A stretch of 32,348 nt of DNA from the NCBI GenBank assembly GCA_003132425.1, contig PKXS01000124.1, forward strand, positions 92,472 to 124,819, given 5' to 3'. Made by a program: the position numbers and the translations under genes. Positions 16,398 to 23,905 of this stretch are shown piece after piece (position 1 is the stretch's first letter; each line of letters starts with the position of its first letter). The notes below the pieces were generated by a model. That model was not told where the DNA came from. It made no database searches and worked only from the letters and a program-made list of their open reading frames with translations. Origin of the DNA: Gammaproteobacteria bacterium. Its GTDB lineage: Bacteria; Pseudomonadota; Gammaproteobacteria; Steroidobacterales; Steroidobacteraceae.

Positions 16398-17531
16398 TCA
16401 GCCCACCGCCGTGCGCTTCTTCTTTTCCACATCGTCGAAGGGTAGAGTGTGCGCCGTCGCTGGACCCTTGATGTTCTTGCCGCGGATCTCCAGCTTCGCG
16501 CCGTGCACCGCGGCAGGCACCGCGAGGCGCGCGATGGCCATCGACTTGCCGGTCAAGCTTGACGCCATCGCGCAGGTGACGACGCCCACTTTTTTGCCTG
16601 CCGCGTACACGGCATCGCCCATGTCCGCGGGCGCCTTACCGTCCACCAGCAGACCGAAGATCTTGAAGCGCTCCTTGCCCTTGAGGCGGTAGTGAGCATC
16701 CGCGCCGTGAAAGTCATTCTTTGCCGGGCTCACCGTGAAGTCCAGGCCAAGCTCCCACAGGCTGTCGCCCGGCGGGTCGTGCTCGAAGGGATACATCTGC
16801 GACATGTCGTAGGGATAGAAGAGCAAGGAGCTTTCCACGCGCAGCCAGTCAAGCGTGGTGAAACAGGTGGGAATGACCCCCATCGACTTGCCCTCGCTCA
16901 CGACGGTGTCCCATATCAATCCGGCATCCTCGGCCTTGCAGAAGATCTCGTAGCCGCGTTCGCCCGTGTAACCGGTGCGGGAGATCGAAACCGGCCGGCC
17001 GAATAGGGTCGCGGGCATATGATGAAAATACTGCAGATCGCGGATCCCCGGGACATGCTTCGCCAGGAAATCGACGGCGATGGGTCCCTGCAGCGACAAA
17101 TCGTGCAGATCGTCATCGACGATCATCGAGGCGTTGCGGCCGACGACATACTGCGTCAAGGTCTCATGACCGGCACCGCTGCCATGCACCACCATCCACG
17201 AGTTCGGGCCGGTCCGGTACAGGATGCAATCTTCGATAAAGTGCCCGGCCTCGTTCAGCATGCAGGCGTACGCCGATTTGCCCGGATAGATCTTGGTCAC
17301 ATCCCGAGTCGTGGCGTAGTTGAGGACCGCTGAGGCATGCGGGCCGACGAGGTGCAGCTTTTTCAGCCCCGACACATCCATCAAACCCGCCTTGGTGCGG
17401 ATCGCCACATGATCCAGGGCCACATCCTTGGCGTAGGTCCACGCAGTGCCCATACCGTTCCAATCCTCAAGTTTCGATCCGAGCGCGCGATGCCGATCGC
17501 CGAGGACCGAAGTACGCCAACTAAGTGCCAT
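16398..17531 (-). CDS. dmmD: DmmD: GcvT-like tetrahydrofolate-dependent subunit for dimethylamine demethylation
   Basis: A 377-residue single-domain protein of the aminomethyltransferase (GcvT) family, cytoplasmic. Visible family stretches are DHVAIRTKAGLMDVSGLKK near residue 40, GPHASAVLNY, and SRTGYTGERGYEIFCKAEDA in the central domain. Next to DUF3445-type oxidative demethylases this protein binds tetrahydrofolate and captures the formaldehyde-level C1 unit as methylene-THF. ATG 17531 is chosen because GGAGG lies six bases upstream; the ORF track extends to 18122 only because the frame stays open through dmmC in another frame. It follows dmmC by 47 bases and is followed by the quinoprotein lipoprotein gene. 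Confidence 0.9.
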   Translation of the reverse strand: MALSWRTSVLGDRHRALGSKLEDWNGMGTAWTYAKDVALDHVAIRTKAGLMDVSGLKKLHLVGPHASAVLNYATTRDVTKIYPGKSAYACMLNEAGHFIEDCILYRTGPNSWMVVHGSGAGHETLTQYVVGRNASMIVDDDLHDLSLQGPIAVDFLAKHVPGIRDLQYFHHMPATLFGRPVSISRTGYTGERGYEIFCKAEDAGLIWDTVVSEGKSMGVIPTCFTTLDWLRVESSLLFYPYDMSQMYPFEHDPPGDSLWELGLDFTVSPAKNDFHGADAHYRLKGKERFKIFGLLVDGKAPADMGDAVYAAGKKVGVVTCAMASSLTGKSMAIARLAVPAAVHGAKLEIRGKNIKGPATAHTLPFDDVEKKKRTAVG

Positions 17532-17578
17532 GTTCGCCTCCAGAGTGTTCCATTGTGAGCGCAGTGGGCGTTTCGCGT

Positions 17579-18622
17579 CTATTCCGGCGCCGTGCCCGAG
17601 GTGGTCGGCGCGCCGTCGTCGAACGGCGCCAGCCATTCGACCGCGGCGTCGCGGTAGCGCGTCAGTCCCTTGTAGTCGACCAGCGCCGGATGCAGGGCCC
17701 TCAGCACGCGGTGCACGCGGCGCGCCCATTTCGGCACCGTCGCCAACTCGCGCAGGTTGATCAAATAGCAACGGATGCCGAACACGATCGCATTGCTGCG
17801 CGGCAATCGCCACAGTCCCTGCAGCTCGACCCGCAGGTGCACGAGGTCCCCGGCGTTTTGCGCCGTTACGGTGGCGCGGTCCGAGCCCCATTTGTGATAG
17901 TTCTCGGGCGAGGTGTCGAGGCGCGGGTGCACCGTCATGGTCCAATTTAGCCTGCGAACCGGCTGCCCTAAGCGCAGGTTCAGCAGGAACTTCAACGCCC
18001 GATCGAACACGCCGAGCTCGTGCGCCAGCGGTACCGGACCGTGCCATTCTCGGAAGTTCATGCTCATATCGAAGTCCAGCGACCAATCCGCTTGAGTCGT
18101 CACCATGCCGGCCTCGAGCCACAGGTCCCCATCGCGCTGATCCATCACCACGAAGTCGCCTTGCGCCTGCCGTGTGATGTAGTCGAGCGGCTGGCGCGGC
18201 AGGCTGTCCGCCTCGCCGAAGGTAAAGCGCTGATCAATACTTAACGGCCGGTTGATCCAATGCCAATCATTGCCCCGGCGGCTAAGCGAGAAATGCTCCG
18301 GGTAGTCGCGCGCCAGCGACTCCATGATCAGGTCGAGGCAGTCCCATTGGGAACTCATCATATGCGGCAGCGCCTGGAAGCGCAGCGGCTCGGCGGCGAG
18401 CACCAGCTCGCGTTCGCGGCATTCCGCGATGTAATGCTCATCGACATCGAAGGCAAATTCGGTGACCGATCCCTTCGCTCCCGGCAGGTGCGGTTCGATG
18501 TTCACCGAATACATGTATTCGTCTTCCGCAAAGGGCAACGGAAAACGGCGTATGGTCGCCGGACTGTTGCTGAACCTAAAATCATCGCGGAACGTCTCAT
18601 CGGCTTTGAAAACGGCGCTCAT
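17579..18622 (-). CDS. dmmC: DmmC: haem-dependent oxidative N-demethylase catalytic subunit (DUF3445)
   Basis: A 347-residue cytoplasmic protein of the DUF3445/HODM alpha family, recognised from the overall sequence pattern (HMMSSQWDCLDLIMESLARDYPEHFSL, HWINRPLSIDQRFTFG, QGDFVVMDQRDGDLWLEAG, MNFREWHGPVP, NWTMTVHPRLDTSPE). Family members have a PAS-like fold with bound haem and use O2 and electrons to convert dimethylamine to methylamine plus formaldehyde. Electrons come from the flavin/Fe-S partner encoded immediately upstream (dmmB), and the C1 product goes to DmmD. The gene starts 11 bases after dmmB. Letter names follow the dmmDABC usage for marine bacteria as I remember it; the protein family is certain even if the letters are not. 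Confidence 0.92.
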   Translation of the reverse strand: MSAVFKADETFRDDFRFSNSPATIRRFPLPFAEDEYMYSVNIEPHLPGAKGSVTEFAFDVDEHYIAECRERELVLAAEPLRFQALPHMMSSQWDCLDLIMESLARDYPEHFSLSRRGNDWHWINRPLSIDQRFTFGEADSLPRQPLDYITRQAQGDFVVMDQRDGDLWLEAGMVTTQADWSLDFDMSMNFREWHGPVPLAHELGVFDRALKFLLNLRLGQPVRRLNWTMTVHPRLDTSPENYHKWGSDRATVTAQNAGDLVHLRVELQGLWRLPRSNAIVFGIRCYLINLRELATVPKWARRVHRVLRALHPALVDYKGLTRYRDAAVEWLAPFDDGAPTTSGTAPE

Positions 18623-18633
18623 TCGATTCCTCC

Positions 18634-19596
18634 CTATAAATCAAGCACCAGGCTCTTGCAGCGCGCCCGCGACACGCAGGGCATGATGCTCTTGGCCTTG
18701 GCCTTGTCGGCGTCCGAGAGATAATGGTCGTTGTGCAGCAGCTCGCCGTCCAACTCGAGCACGCGCGTATGGCAAAAGCCGCAGACGCCGCCGCGGCACA
18801 GGTAGGGCACTTCGACGCCGGCAGCCTCGATGCTCTCGAGCAGGCTGCGGTCCGGCGGCACGTGCACGCTCAGCTTGGATCGGGCGAGGAACACCTCGAA
18901 GGCATCGCCAACGGGCGGAGCGCTGAATTGCTCCCAGTGAATATGGCTGTCGGACCAGCCATAGGCCCGCGCGGTCGAGATGACATGCTTGATCATGCCG
19001 GCAGGTCCGCAGACGTAAACATGCGTACCCAGCGGCTGGTTCGCGAGCAGTGCATCGAAGTCGATCAGTTGCTGTTCGCTGTCGTAGTACATGCGCACCC
19101 GGCCGCCCTCGCGCCGCTGCAGCCTGTCCAAAAATGCGGCGTGTTCGGGCGAGCGGACCGAATAATGCAGCTCATAGGGTACATCGCCGCCGTGCAAATC
19201 CTCGAGCTGCGCCAGTATCGGGGTAATTCCGATCCCGCCGGCTATCAGCAAATGCTTGCGCGCGATCTTATCGAGACCGAATAAATTCACCGGGTGGGCG
19301 ATTTCCAGGCGACTGCCGACTCGCACGCTGTCATGCATGAAATGCGACCCGCCGCGAGATTCCTCTATGCGGCGCACGCCGATTTCGTAAGCCCCAAGCT
19401 GATGCGGCGCGCTGAGCAGAGAATAGGGATTGCGGTGCACGCGGGTAGCGCCGTTCATGACCACGATGATGTGCGAGCCCCCGGAGAATGCCGGGAGGTC
19501 GCCTCCTTCGGGCAGCGCGAGCTTGAAATGCTTGATGAGGGGCGTGATCTGCTCCACCCCCACGACTTGCACGGCGATGGTCTGCGCATCGTTCAT
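18634..19596 (-). CDS. dmmB: DmmB: flavin and [2Fe-2S] reductase subunit of dimethylamine monooxygenase
   Basis: A 320-residue reductase of the phthalate-dioxygenase-reductase type. In order: a flavin-binding barrel (RNPYSLLSAP is the flavin contact), a pyridine-nucleotide domain (LLIAGGIGITPILAQ, VYVCGPAGMI), and a C-terminal plant-type ferredoxin with cysteines at 267, 272, 275 (CRGGVCGFC) and 307. It would pass NAD(P)H electrons through FMN and the cluster to the haem subunit DmmC. The start codon overlaps the dmmA stop in ATGA, indicating coupled translation. Phthalate dioxygenase reductases also serve Rieske oxygenases, but no Rieske protein is encoded here and the neighbours fix its role. 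Confidence 0.93.
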   Translation of the reverse strand: MNDAQTIAVQVVGVEQITPLIKHFKLALPEGGDLPAFSGGSHIIVVMNGATRVHRNPYSLLSAPHQLGAYEIGVRRIEESRGGSHFMHDSVRVGSRLEIAHPVNLFGLDKIARKHLLIAGGIGITPILAQLEDLHGGDVPYELHYSVRSPEHAAFLDRLQRREGGRVRMYYDSEQQLIDFDALLANQPLGTHVYVCGPAGMIKHVISTARAYGWSDSHIHWEQFSAPPVGDAFEVFLARSKLSVHVPPDRSLLESIEAAGVEVPYLCRGGVCGFCHTRVLELDGELLHNDHYLSDADKAKAKSIMPCVSRARCKSLVLDL

Positions 19597-20204
19597 GCGA
19601 ATACCTCCTTGACCGGAGGCAATTCGCCCGGCGCTTCGGCATCGGCCATCACGCCCATATAGGCCGCCAGGCGCCGCGAGTAATGGTCGCGCACCAGCAG
19701 CCAGCGCTCGCAGTCGATGCAGCGCACGATATTGGTCCGCACGTTCTCGGTGGTGGCGCGGCAGTGAATGCAGTACACACGCCGCGCCAGCGAGCCCAAT
19801 TCTTCGGCGCGGACCTCATCTTTATTGAGGTTGAATTCGAGCGCAATTTTCATGGCGAGGCCGATGAAGCTCTCCGGGCCCGCGACATACAGACGCGTGC
19901 CCATCAAGGACCGCGTAAGTACCGCCCGGAATTCCTGCAGCAGCGCCTGGGAGTCGTCGAAGAGGCGCAAACCGGATAGCTTCGGCGCCTCGAACGGCGC
20001 GAGAGTCTCGGCGTCGCAATCGGTGGGTACCAGCAGCACTTGAGTGTTCTTTAGCGCGTGGGGCGCTTCGGTTTGCAACTCTGCCAGCACGCGCAGCAGC
20101 GCGCCGCCGCCGGACCCGAGACCGAGCATGAGATGGTAGCGCCCGTCGCTGTCGGCCTGCAAAGGCGCGTAGACAGGCTTGCTCTTGATTCCCGTGACCA
20201 GCAT
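19593..20204 (-). CDS. dmmA: DmmA: accessory subunit of dimethylamine monooxygenase
   Basis: A 203-residue protein whose N-terminal part resembles a nucleotide-binding reductase-like domain (LMLGLGSGGGALLRVL, TRLYVAGPESFIGLAM) and whose C-terminal part has a zinc-ribbon-like cysteine set at 145, 148, 162 and 165 (CIHC...CIDC) followed by RDHYSRRLAAYMGV. This combination is characteristic of DmmA-like proteins found beside DUF3445 demethylases. Its exact role in electron transfer or assembly is not established. The start codon lies five bases from the end of a large palindromic element and has no good ribosome binding site of its own. It overlaps dmmB by four bases. Confidence 0.85.
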   Translation of the reverse strand: MLVTGIKSKPVYAPLQADSDGRYHLMLGLGSGGGALLRVLAELQTEAPHALKNTQVLLVPTDCDAETLAPFEAPKLSGLRLFDDSQALLQEFRAVLTRSLMGTRLYVAGPESFIGLAMKIALEFNLNKDEVRAEELGSLARRVYCIHCRATTENVRTNIVRCIDCERWLLVRDHYSRRLAAYMGVMADAEAPGELPPVKEVFA

Positions 20205-20208
20205 GGTT

Positions 20209-20480
20209 AGGAGCCTATCTGAGTATTCCGCGTGAGCCGCGTTGGCCGGGCGAGGGAGCGGATGCTAGGCGCGCGGCGCAGGCCGTAGCGGGGACTACGG
20301 ACCAGCCGCGCAACACCGCAGACGCCCCTCCCCCGGCCAACCCTTTGGGACCGGGCAGATTTCGCTTCATCCATTGTTGTCGCCTCCTTATTGGGTTTCG
20401 ACCCAACCGCGTCGGCTCCGCCTCGGCTGAAGCGAAATCTGCCAGGGTCGCGGCCACGGGGAATACTCAGATAGGCTCCT
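20209..20480. mobile_element. 270-bp palindromic element (MITE-like) with 21-bp terminal inverted repeats
   Basis: The outer arms AGGAGCCTATCTGAGTATTCC (20209-20229, quoted here as its first 20 bases plus one) and its exact complement at 20460-20480 are perfect over 21 bp. They extend about 12 bp further with one mismatch and one gap. TTA flanks both sides (20207-20209 and 20480-20482), a possible 3-bp target duplication. Inside are two further long stems: 20241-20256 with 20326-20341 (15 of 16 paired) and 20354-20369 with 20428-20443 (16 of 16). Each encloses a smaller hairpin: CCGTAG/CTACGG (20283-20300) and TTGGGT-TTCG-ACCCAA (20391-20406). There is no transposase ORF, so it would be non-autonomous. 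It separates the permease from dmmA. Confidence 0.75.
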
Positions 20481-22186
20481 TAGTACACCGCGAGCCGATG
20501 CGTGACCGCGACCACGGCGATCCCCGCCGCTAACACCACGAAGGGCCAGATGCCGGCGCGCTTGATCTGCGATTCGCCGTTGTTGTGGCCCAAATCCTCG
20601 GCCATGTCCGCAGGAAAGGATCCCTTGTCCTGAATATAGTGACGGTAGATGAACACCGGGATGACCAAGGAGCAAAAGGCGAGGCCGGTGCTCAATGTTC
20701 CCACGCCGTACACGTCGGCGCCGAAACCCATAAACGCCAGATTCACGAAGGACAGACACGCGCCGGCCGCCAGAACCCAGGTGGGCGCGCGCCAGGGCCG
20801 CTCTTGCGTGGCGCGATCGAGGCGGTGAATCCAACCGGCATTCAAATTGAGGAAGTTGAAAATCATGTAACCGACATTGGCGGCGCCGATCACGAACACG
20901 GAGTCGGACATCAGCAACAGCACCAAGTTGAAGCACAGGTCCGTGAGCATGGCGTTCGACGGCGCATGATGCCGGTTCACCTTGGACAAGTATTTGGGAA
21001 GCCAGCCGTCGACCGAGGCTTGATACAGCGTGCGCGACGAGCCGGCCATGGAGGTGATCAACGACAGCACCAGCGCGAGAATCAGCATCACGACGACGAT
21101 AGCGCCGACGAAGCGGCCCGCATGCACCATTTTCGCCATGACTGCCGCAACGCCCATGCCGCTGTAGATGTCGGGCGCGAGCATGCCGCCATAGACCGCC
21201 GGCGCCGTCACCCTGCCGGCCGCATCGAGCACCGCGGGCTGGACGAGCGTTCCCAAGCCCAAGAACCCCTGAAAGGCAAAGGGCACCAGGGTGTACACCA
21301 CCACGCACAACAGGCCGGAATAGAAAATGGCCTTGAAGGTGTCCGTCTTCGGGTTCTTCAGCTCCGACGTGTAGCACACGGCCGTTTCAAAACCATAGGT
21401 CGACCAAGCGGCCAGAAACATCCCGCCCGCCAACACCGTAATGCCGGTCATGTTCCAGGTGCCGCTGAGAACATGACCCATGGTGTCGTGCGCCAGCGGC
21501 ACGAGCGGAAAGAAGTTGGTCCTGACGATATCGCCCGTGAGAATAGGGACCACGCCGATCAGAATGAGCGGGATCATCGCCGAGATCCCTAGGATCTTGG
21601 TGGTGTTGGCAGAGCGCAAGATGCCGCCGTCCTGAATGGCTTTGACCGAGAACAAGATCACGGCGCCGAGCAAGAACGCCGCGTTGACGCGCAAGGTCAG
21701 GCCGCTCTTGATGGATCCCAAATCGAGCAGCGTGATCTGCCAGGTGTTGATGAGCGAATCCGGCGCGAAAAGCGCGGTCAAGATGTAGCCGGCAGCCAGC
21801 GCCGAACCGGTGGCTTGCACCGGCGACCAGGCGAACCAGTTGCACCACACGGAGATGGGCGCGATAATTTTGCTATACCTGACCCACGCTATCGCACCGT
21901 ACACCGACGTGCCGCCGGACTTGTTGGGAAACAGTCCGGCGATCTCGGCGTAGGTGAACGATTGAATGAAACCCAGCGCGATCGAGGCCGCCCAGATGAC
22001 CCAAGACAGCTTGCCGACCGTGGCCGCCACCGCGCCGATCGAAAATAACACCAGCGGCGGCACGCCGCTCGCCACCCAGAAGGCGCCGGTCCAGTCGATG
22101 CCGCGTTCGAGACCATCGGCTTGCAGCGCGAGGGCGCTTGCGGTTTCTGCGTTAGAAATGACGGCGTAACTCCTCGGCGATTTCAA
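20480..22186 (-). CDS. APC-superfamily amino acid/amine permease
   Basis: A 568-residue protein with about 12-14 membrane spans. The N-terminal region ([46 protein letters not shown]) is the conserved first third of amino acid-polyamine-organocation transporters, with the glycine-rich break in span 1 and the ExxGxFP motif. The start is TTG 22186 with AGGGGA about six bases upstream, overlapping the end of etfA by 35 bases. Its TAA stop is the flanking trinucleotide of the palindromic element. Placed between ETF and the Dmm genes in a trimethylamine operon, it may carry methylamines, a methylated amino acid or a product across the inner membrane (inference). Confidence 0.87.
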   Translation of the reverse strand: MKSPRSYAVISNAETASALALQADGLERGIDWTGAFWVASGVPPLVLFSIGAVAATVGKLSWVIWAASIALGFIQSFTYAEIAGLFPNKSGGTSVYGAIAWVRYSKIIAPISVWCNWFAWSPVQATGSALAAGYILTALFAPDSLINTWQITLLDLGSIKSGLTLRVNAAFLLGAVILFSVKAIQDGGILRSANTTKILGISAMIPLILIGVVPILTGDIVRTNFFPLVPLAHDTMGHVLSGTWNMTGITVLAGGMFLAAWSTYGFETAVCYTSELKNPKTDTFKAIFYSGLLCVVVYTLVPFAFQGFLGLGTLVQPAVLDAAGRVTAPAVYGGMLAPDIYSGMGVAAVMAKMVHAGRFVGAIVVVMLILALVLSLITSMAGSSRTLYQASVDGWLPKYLSKVNRHHAPSNAMLTDLCFNLVLLLMSDSVFVIGAANVGYMIFNFLNLNAGWIHRLDRATQERPWRAPTWVLAAGACLSFVNLAFMGFGADVYGVGTLSTGLAFCSLVIPVFIYRHYIQDKGSFPADMAEDLGHNNGESQIKRAGIWPFVVLAAGIAVVAVTHRLAVY

Positions 22187-23108
22187 AGATGTCCCCTACG
22201 ATGCCGTACTTGGCAACGCCAAAAATCGATGCCTCGGCGTCGCTGTTGACGGCGACGATGGTGGTCACATGCTTCATGCCGGCCAGGTGCTGGATCGCTC
22301 CGGACACGCCCATGGCGATGTAGAGCTTGCAGGCGCTGGCGGTCTTGCCCGACTGTCCAACTTGACGGCTCTTGGGCAACCAGCCGGCATCCGCGATGGG
22401 TCTGGAACAGCCGAGCGTGGCGCCGACGGCGTCCGCCAATTCACGAAACTGCGCGACTTTTGCTTCCTCGCCGATGCCGCGGCCGATGGTCAAGATGAAC
22501 TCGGCGCCCGCCATGTCCACATCGTCGCCGGCGCCTGCTTCGATGAACTCGCGCGCCGTCGAGCGGCTCACCGTCGCCGGTGCCTCGAATGCGCTCAGGC
22601 GCGGGGAGGCGGGCTGCTCCGGCGGCTTGAATACATTGCCGCGGATGGCGAGCAGGACGGTGCTGCGACCGGGAAATTCGACTTCCACGTTGACCTTTTG
22701 GCCATAGCCGCCGCGCGTGGCGAGAAGTTCGCCGTCGATGCGCTGCACTTTGAACACGTCGGTCGCGAATCCAAAGCCATGGCGTGCGGCGAGCGCCGCC
22801 GCGTAGCCGAATGAGTCGACGCTGTGTGCGACCAACACCACGTCAGGGTGCCGCTGTGCAATCAAGGCGCCCACGGCGGACTCGAAGGTGTCGGGGTCGA
22901 ACTCCGCGAGCGGCACTTTGACGGTGATGATTTCATCGACGCCTACGAGTTTCAGCGCGCCGGCGATACTCTCCGGCGCAGCGCCGATGATCGCCACGGA
23001 AACCTCATCTGCGCCCCGGCGCAGGCCCTGCGCGGCGCTCACGACTTCGAGCGACACGGCTCGCAGCTCGCCGCGCCGCTGCTCGGCGATCACCAACACG
23101 CCGCTCAT
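22152..23108 (-). CDS. etfA: Electron transfer flavoprotein alpha subunit
   Basis: This 318-residue protein has the two-part layout of ETF alpha: an N-terminal domain paired with EtfB, and a C-terminal FAD-binding domain with the signature [23 protein letters not shown] followed by [17 protein letters not shown] and [22 protein letters not shown]. With EtfB it forms the soluble carrier that accepts electrons one at a time from dehydrogenases, including trimethylamine dehydrogenase, and delivers them to a membrane quinone reductase. Its ATG overlaps the etfB stop by four bases (ATGA), and the TTG of the permease lies inside its 3' end. The gene order with TMADH strongly suggests dedication to trimethylamine oxidation. 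Confidence 0.96.
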   Translation of the reverse strand: MSGVLVIAEQRRGELRAVSLEVVSAAQGLRRGADEVSVAIIGAAPESIAGALKLVGVDEIITVKVPLAEFDPDTFESAVGALIAQRHPDVVLVAHSVDSFGYAAALAARHGFGFATDVFKVQRIDGELLATRGGYGQKVNVEVEFPGRSTVLLAIRGNVFKPPEQPASPRLSAFEAPATVSRSTAREFIEAGAGDDVDMAGAEFILTIGRGIGEEAKVAQFRELADAVGATLGCSRPIADAGWLPKSRQVGQSGKTASACKLYIAMGVSGAIQHLAGMKHVTTIVAVNSDAEASIFGVAKYGIVGDIFEIAEELRRHF

Positions 23109-23905
23109 GGCGCCTGTCCCTTGAATTCGCGAATGATGCCGGCGAGGCGCTGGGCTTGTTGCGCGGCATCGCCTTCGATGATCTGGGCGCGGCCCTTATC
23201 GGGGAGGTACATGCGCCGCACCCGCGACGCTGATCCCGCTTCGCCCACATCGGCGGCGGATAGACCAAGATCGCTCAAGGACAACACCTCGATCGGCTTT
23301 GCCGCGGCCTGTTTGATACTGCGCAGCGACGCATAGCGCGGCGTGTTGATCCCTAACTGGATGGTCAGCACCGCCGGGCATTGAATCTGCACTTCTTGCA
23401 AGACCCCGCCCTCCAGCTCGCGGCGAAAGACGGCGCTCTTGGCTCCCGGTGAGTAGCTTAAGGAACTCACCACCGCGGCATGCGGCCAGCTTAAGAACGC
23501 GGCCGCGGCGATTCCGGTGGCTGCGAATGCCTGATCGGAGGACTGGACGCCGGCAAACAGCATGTCGGGGGCCTCGCGTTTAGCCACGGCGGCCAGCACC
23601 CTTGCGACGGCAATGGGATCGGAGCCCTCGGCCGCCGTGTCCCAAACCCGAATGGCGCGATCCGCGCCCTTCGCCAGGCACTTGCGCAAGGCTTCGTCCG
23701 CCTCCGCGGGCGCCACCGAAACGACGACTACCTCCAGCGGTTCGGCCGTGGCCTCCTTGATTTTCACCGCCTCTTCCAAAGAGAAGTCATCCCATTCATT
23801 CAAGTCGCGAATGAGAAAATCCGGGTTCACGTCGCGCCCATCGTCGCGGATTTCGAAATCCTCATCGAGCGCCGCTACCTGCTTGACCGGCACCAAGATT
23901 TTCAT
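23105..23905 (-). CDS. etfB: Electron transfer flavoprotein beta subunit
   Basis: A 266-residue ETF beta subunit. Family features visible include the start MKILVPVKQV, the LNEWDDFSLEEAVKIKE segment, ALRKCLAKGADRAIRV, and DMLFAGVQSSDQAFAATG near residue 125, all part of the domain that holds AMP and contacts partner dehydrogenases. It pairs with EtfA. The ATG overlaps the last codon of the membrane Fe-S gene by four bases, and its own stop overlaps etfA, so the three genes are translationally linked. The order Fe-S oxidoreductase, etfB, etfA resembles the dgcB-etf arrangement of dimethylglycine catabolism in pseudomonads. Confidence 0.95.
   Translation of the reverse strand: MKILVPVKQVAALDEDFEIRDDGRDVNPDFLIRDLNEWDDFSLEEAVKIKEATAEPLEVVVVSVAPAEADEALRKCLAKGADRAIRVWDTAAEGSDPIAVARVLAAVAKREAPDMLFAGVQSSDQAFAATGIAAAAFLSWPHAAVVSSLSYSPGAKSAVFRRELEGGVLQEVQIQCPAVLTIQLGINTPRYASLRSIKQAAAKPIEVLSLSDLGLSAADVGEAGSASRVRRMYLPDKGRAQIIEGDAAQQAQRLAGIIREFKGQAP

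Noticed and set aside
16398-18122. 574-residue ORF spanning dmmD plus an N-terminal extension
   Set aside because: The first 197 residues are the antisense-free but out-of-frame reading of dmmC; the strong GGAGG and conserved GcvT start place the gene start at 17531.
20391-20406. TTGGGTTTCGACCCAA read as tRNA T-arm
   Set aside because: The loop is four bases (TTCG) and not seven, and it is nested in the larger palindromic element; better explained as a hairpin of that element.
20480-20490. TAAGGAG at the permease end as a ribosome binding site for a hidden small gene
   Set aside because: It is the 5' arm of the terminal inverted repeat, and no start codon lies at suitable distance downstream with an open frame.
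20388-21592. Long ORFs of 329 and 335 residues overlapping the permease
   Set aside because: Shadows of the APC permease in other frames; the permease frame has coherent membrane spans and family motifs.
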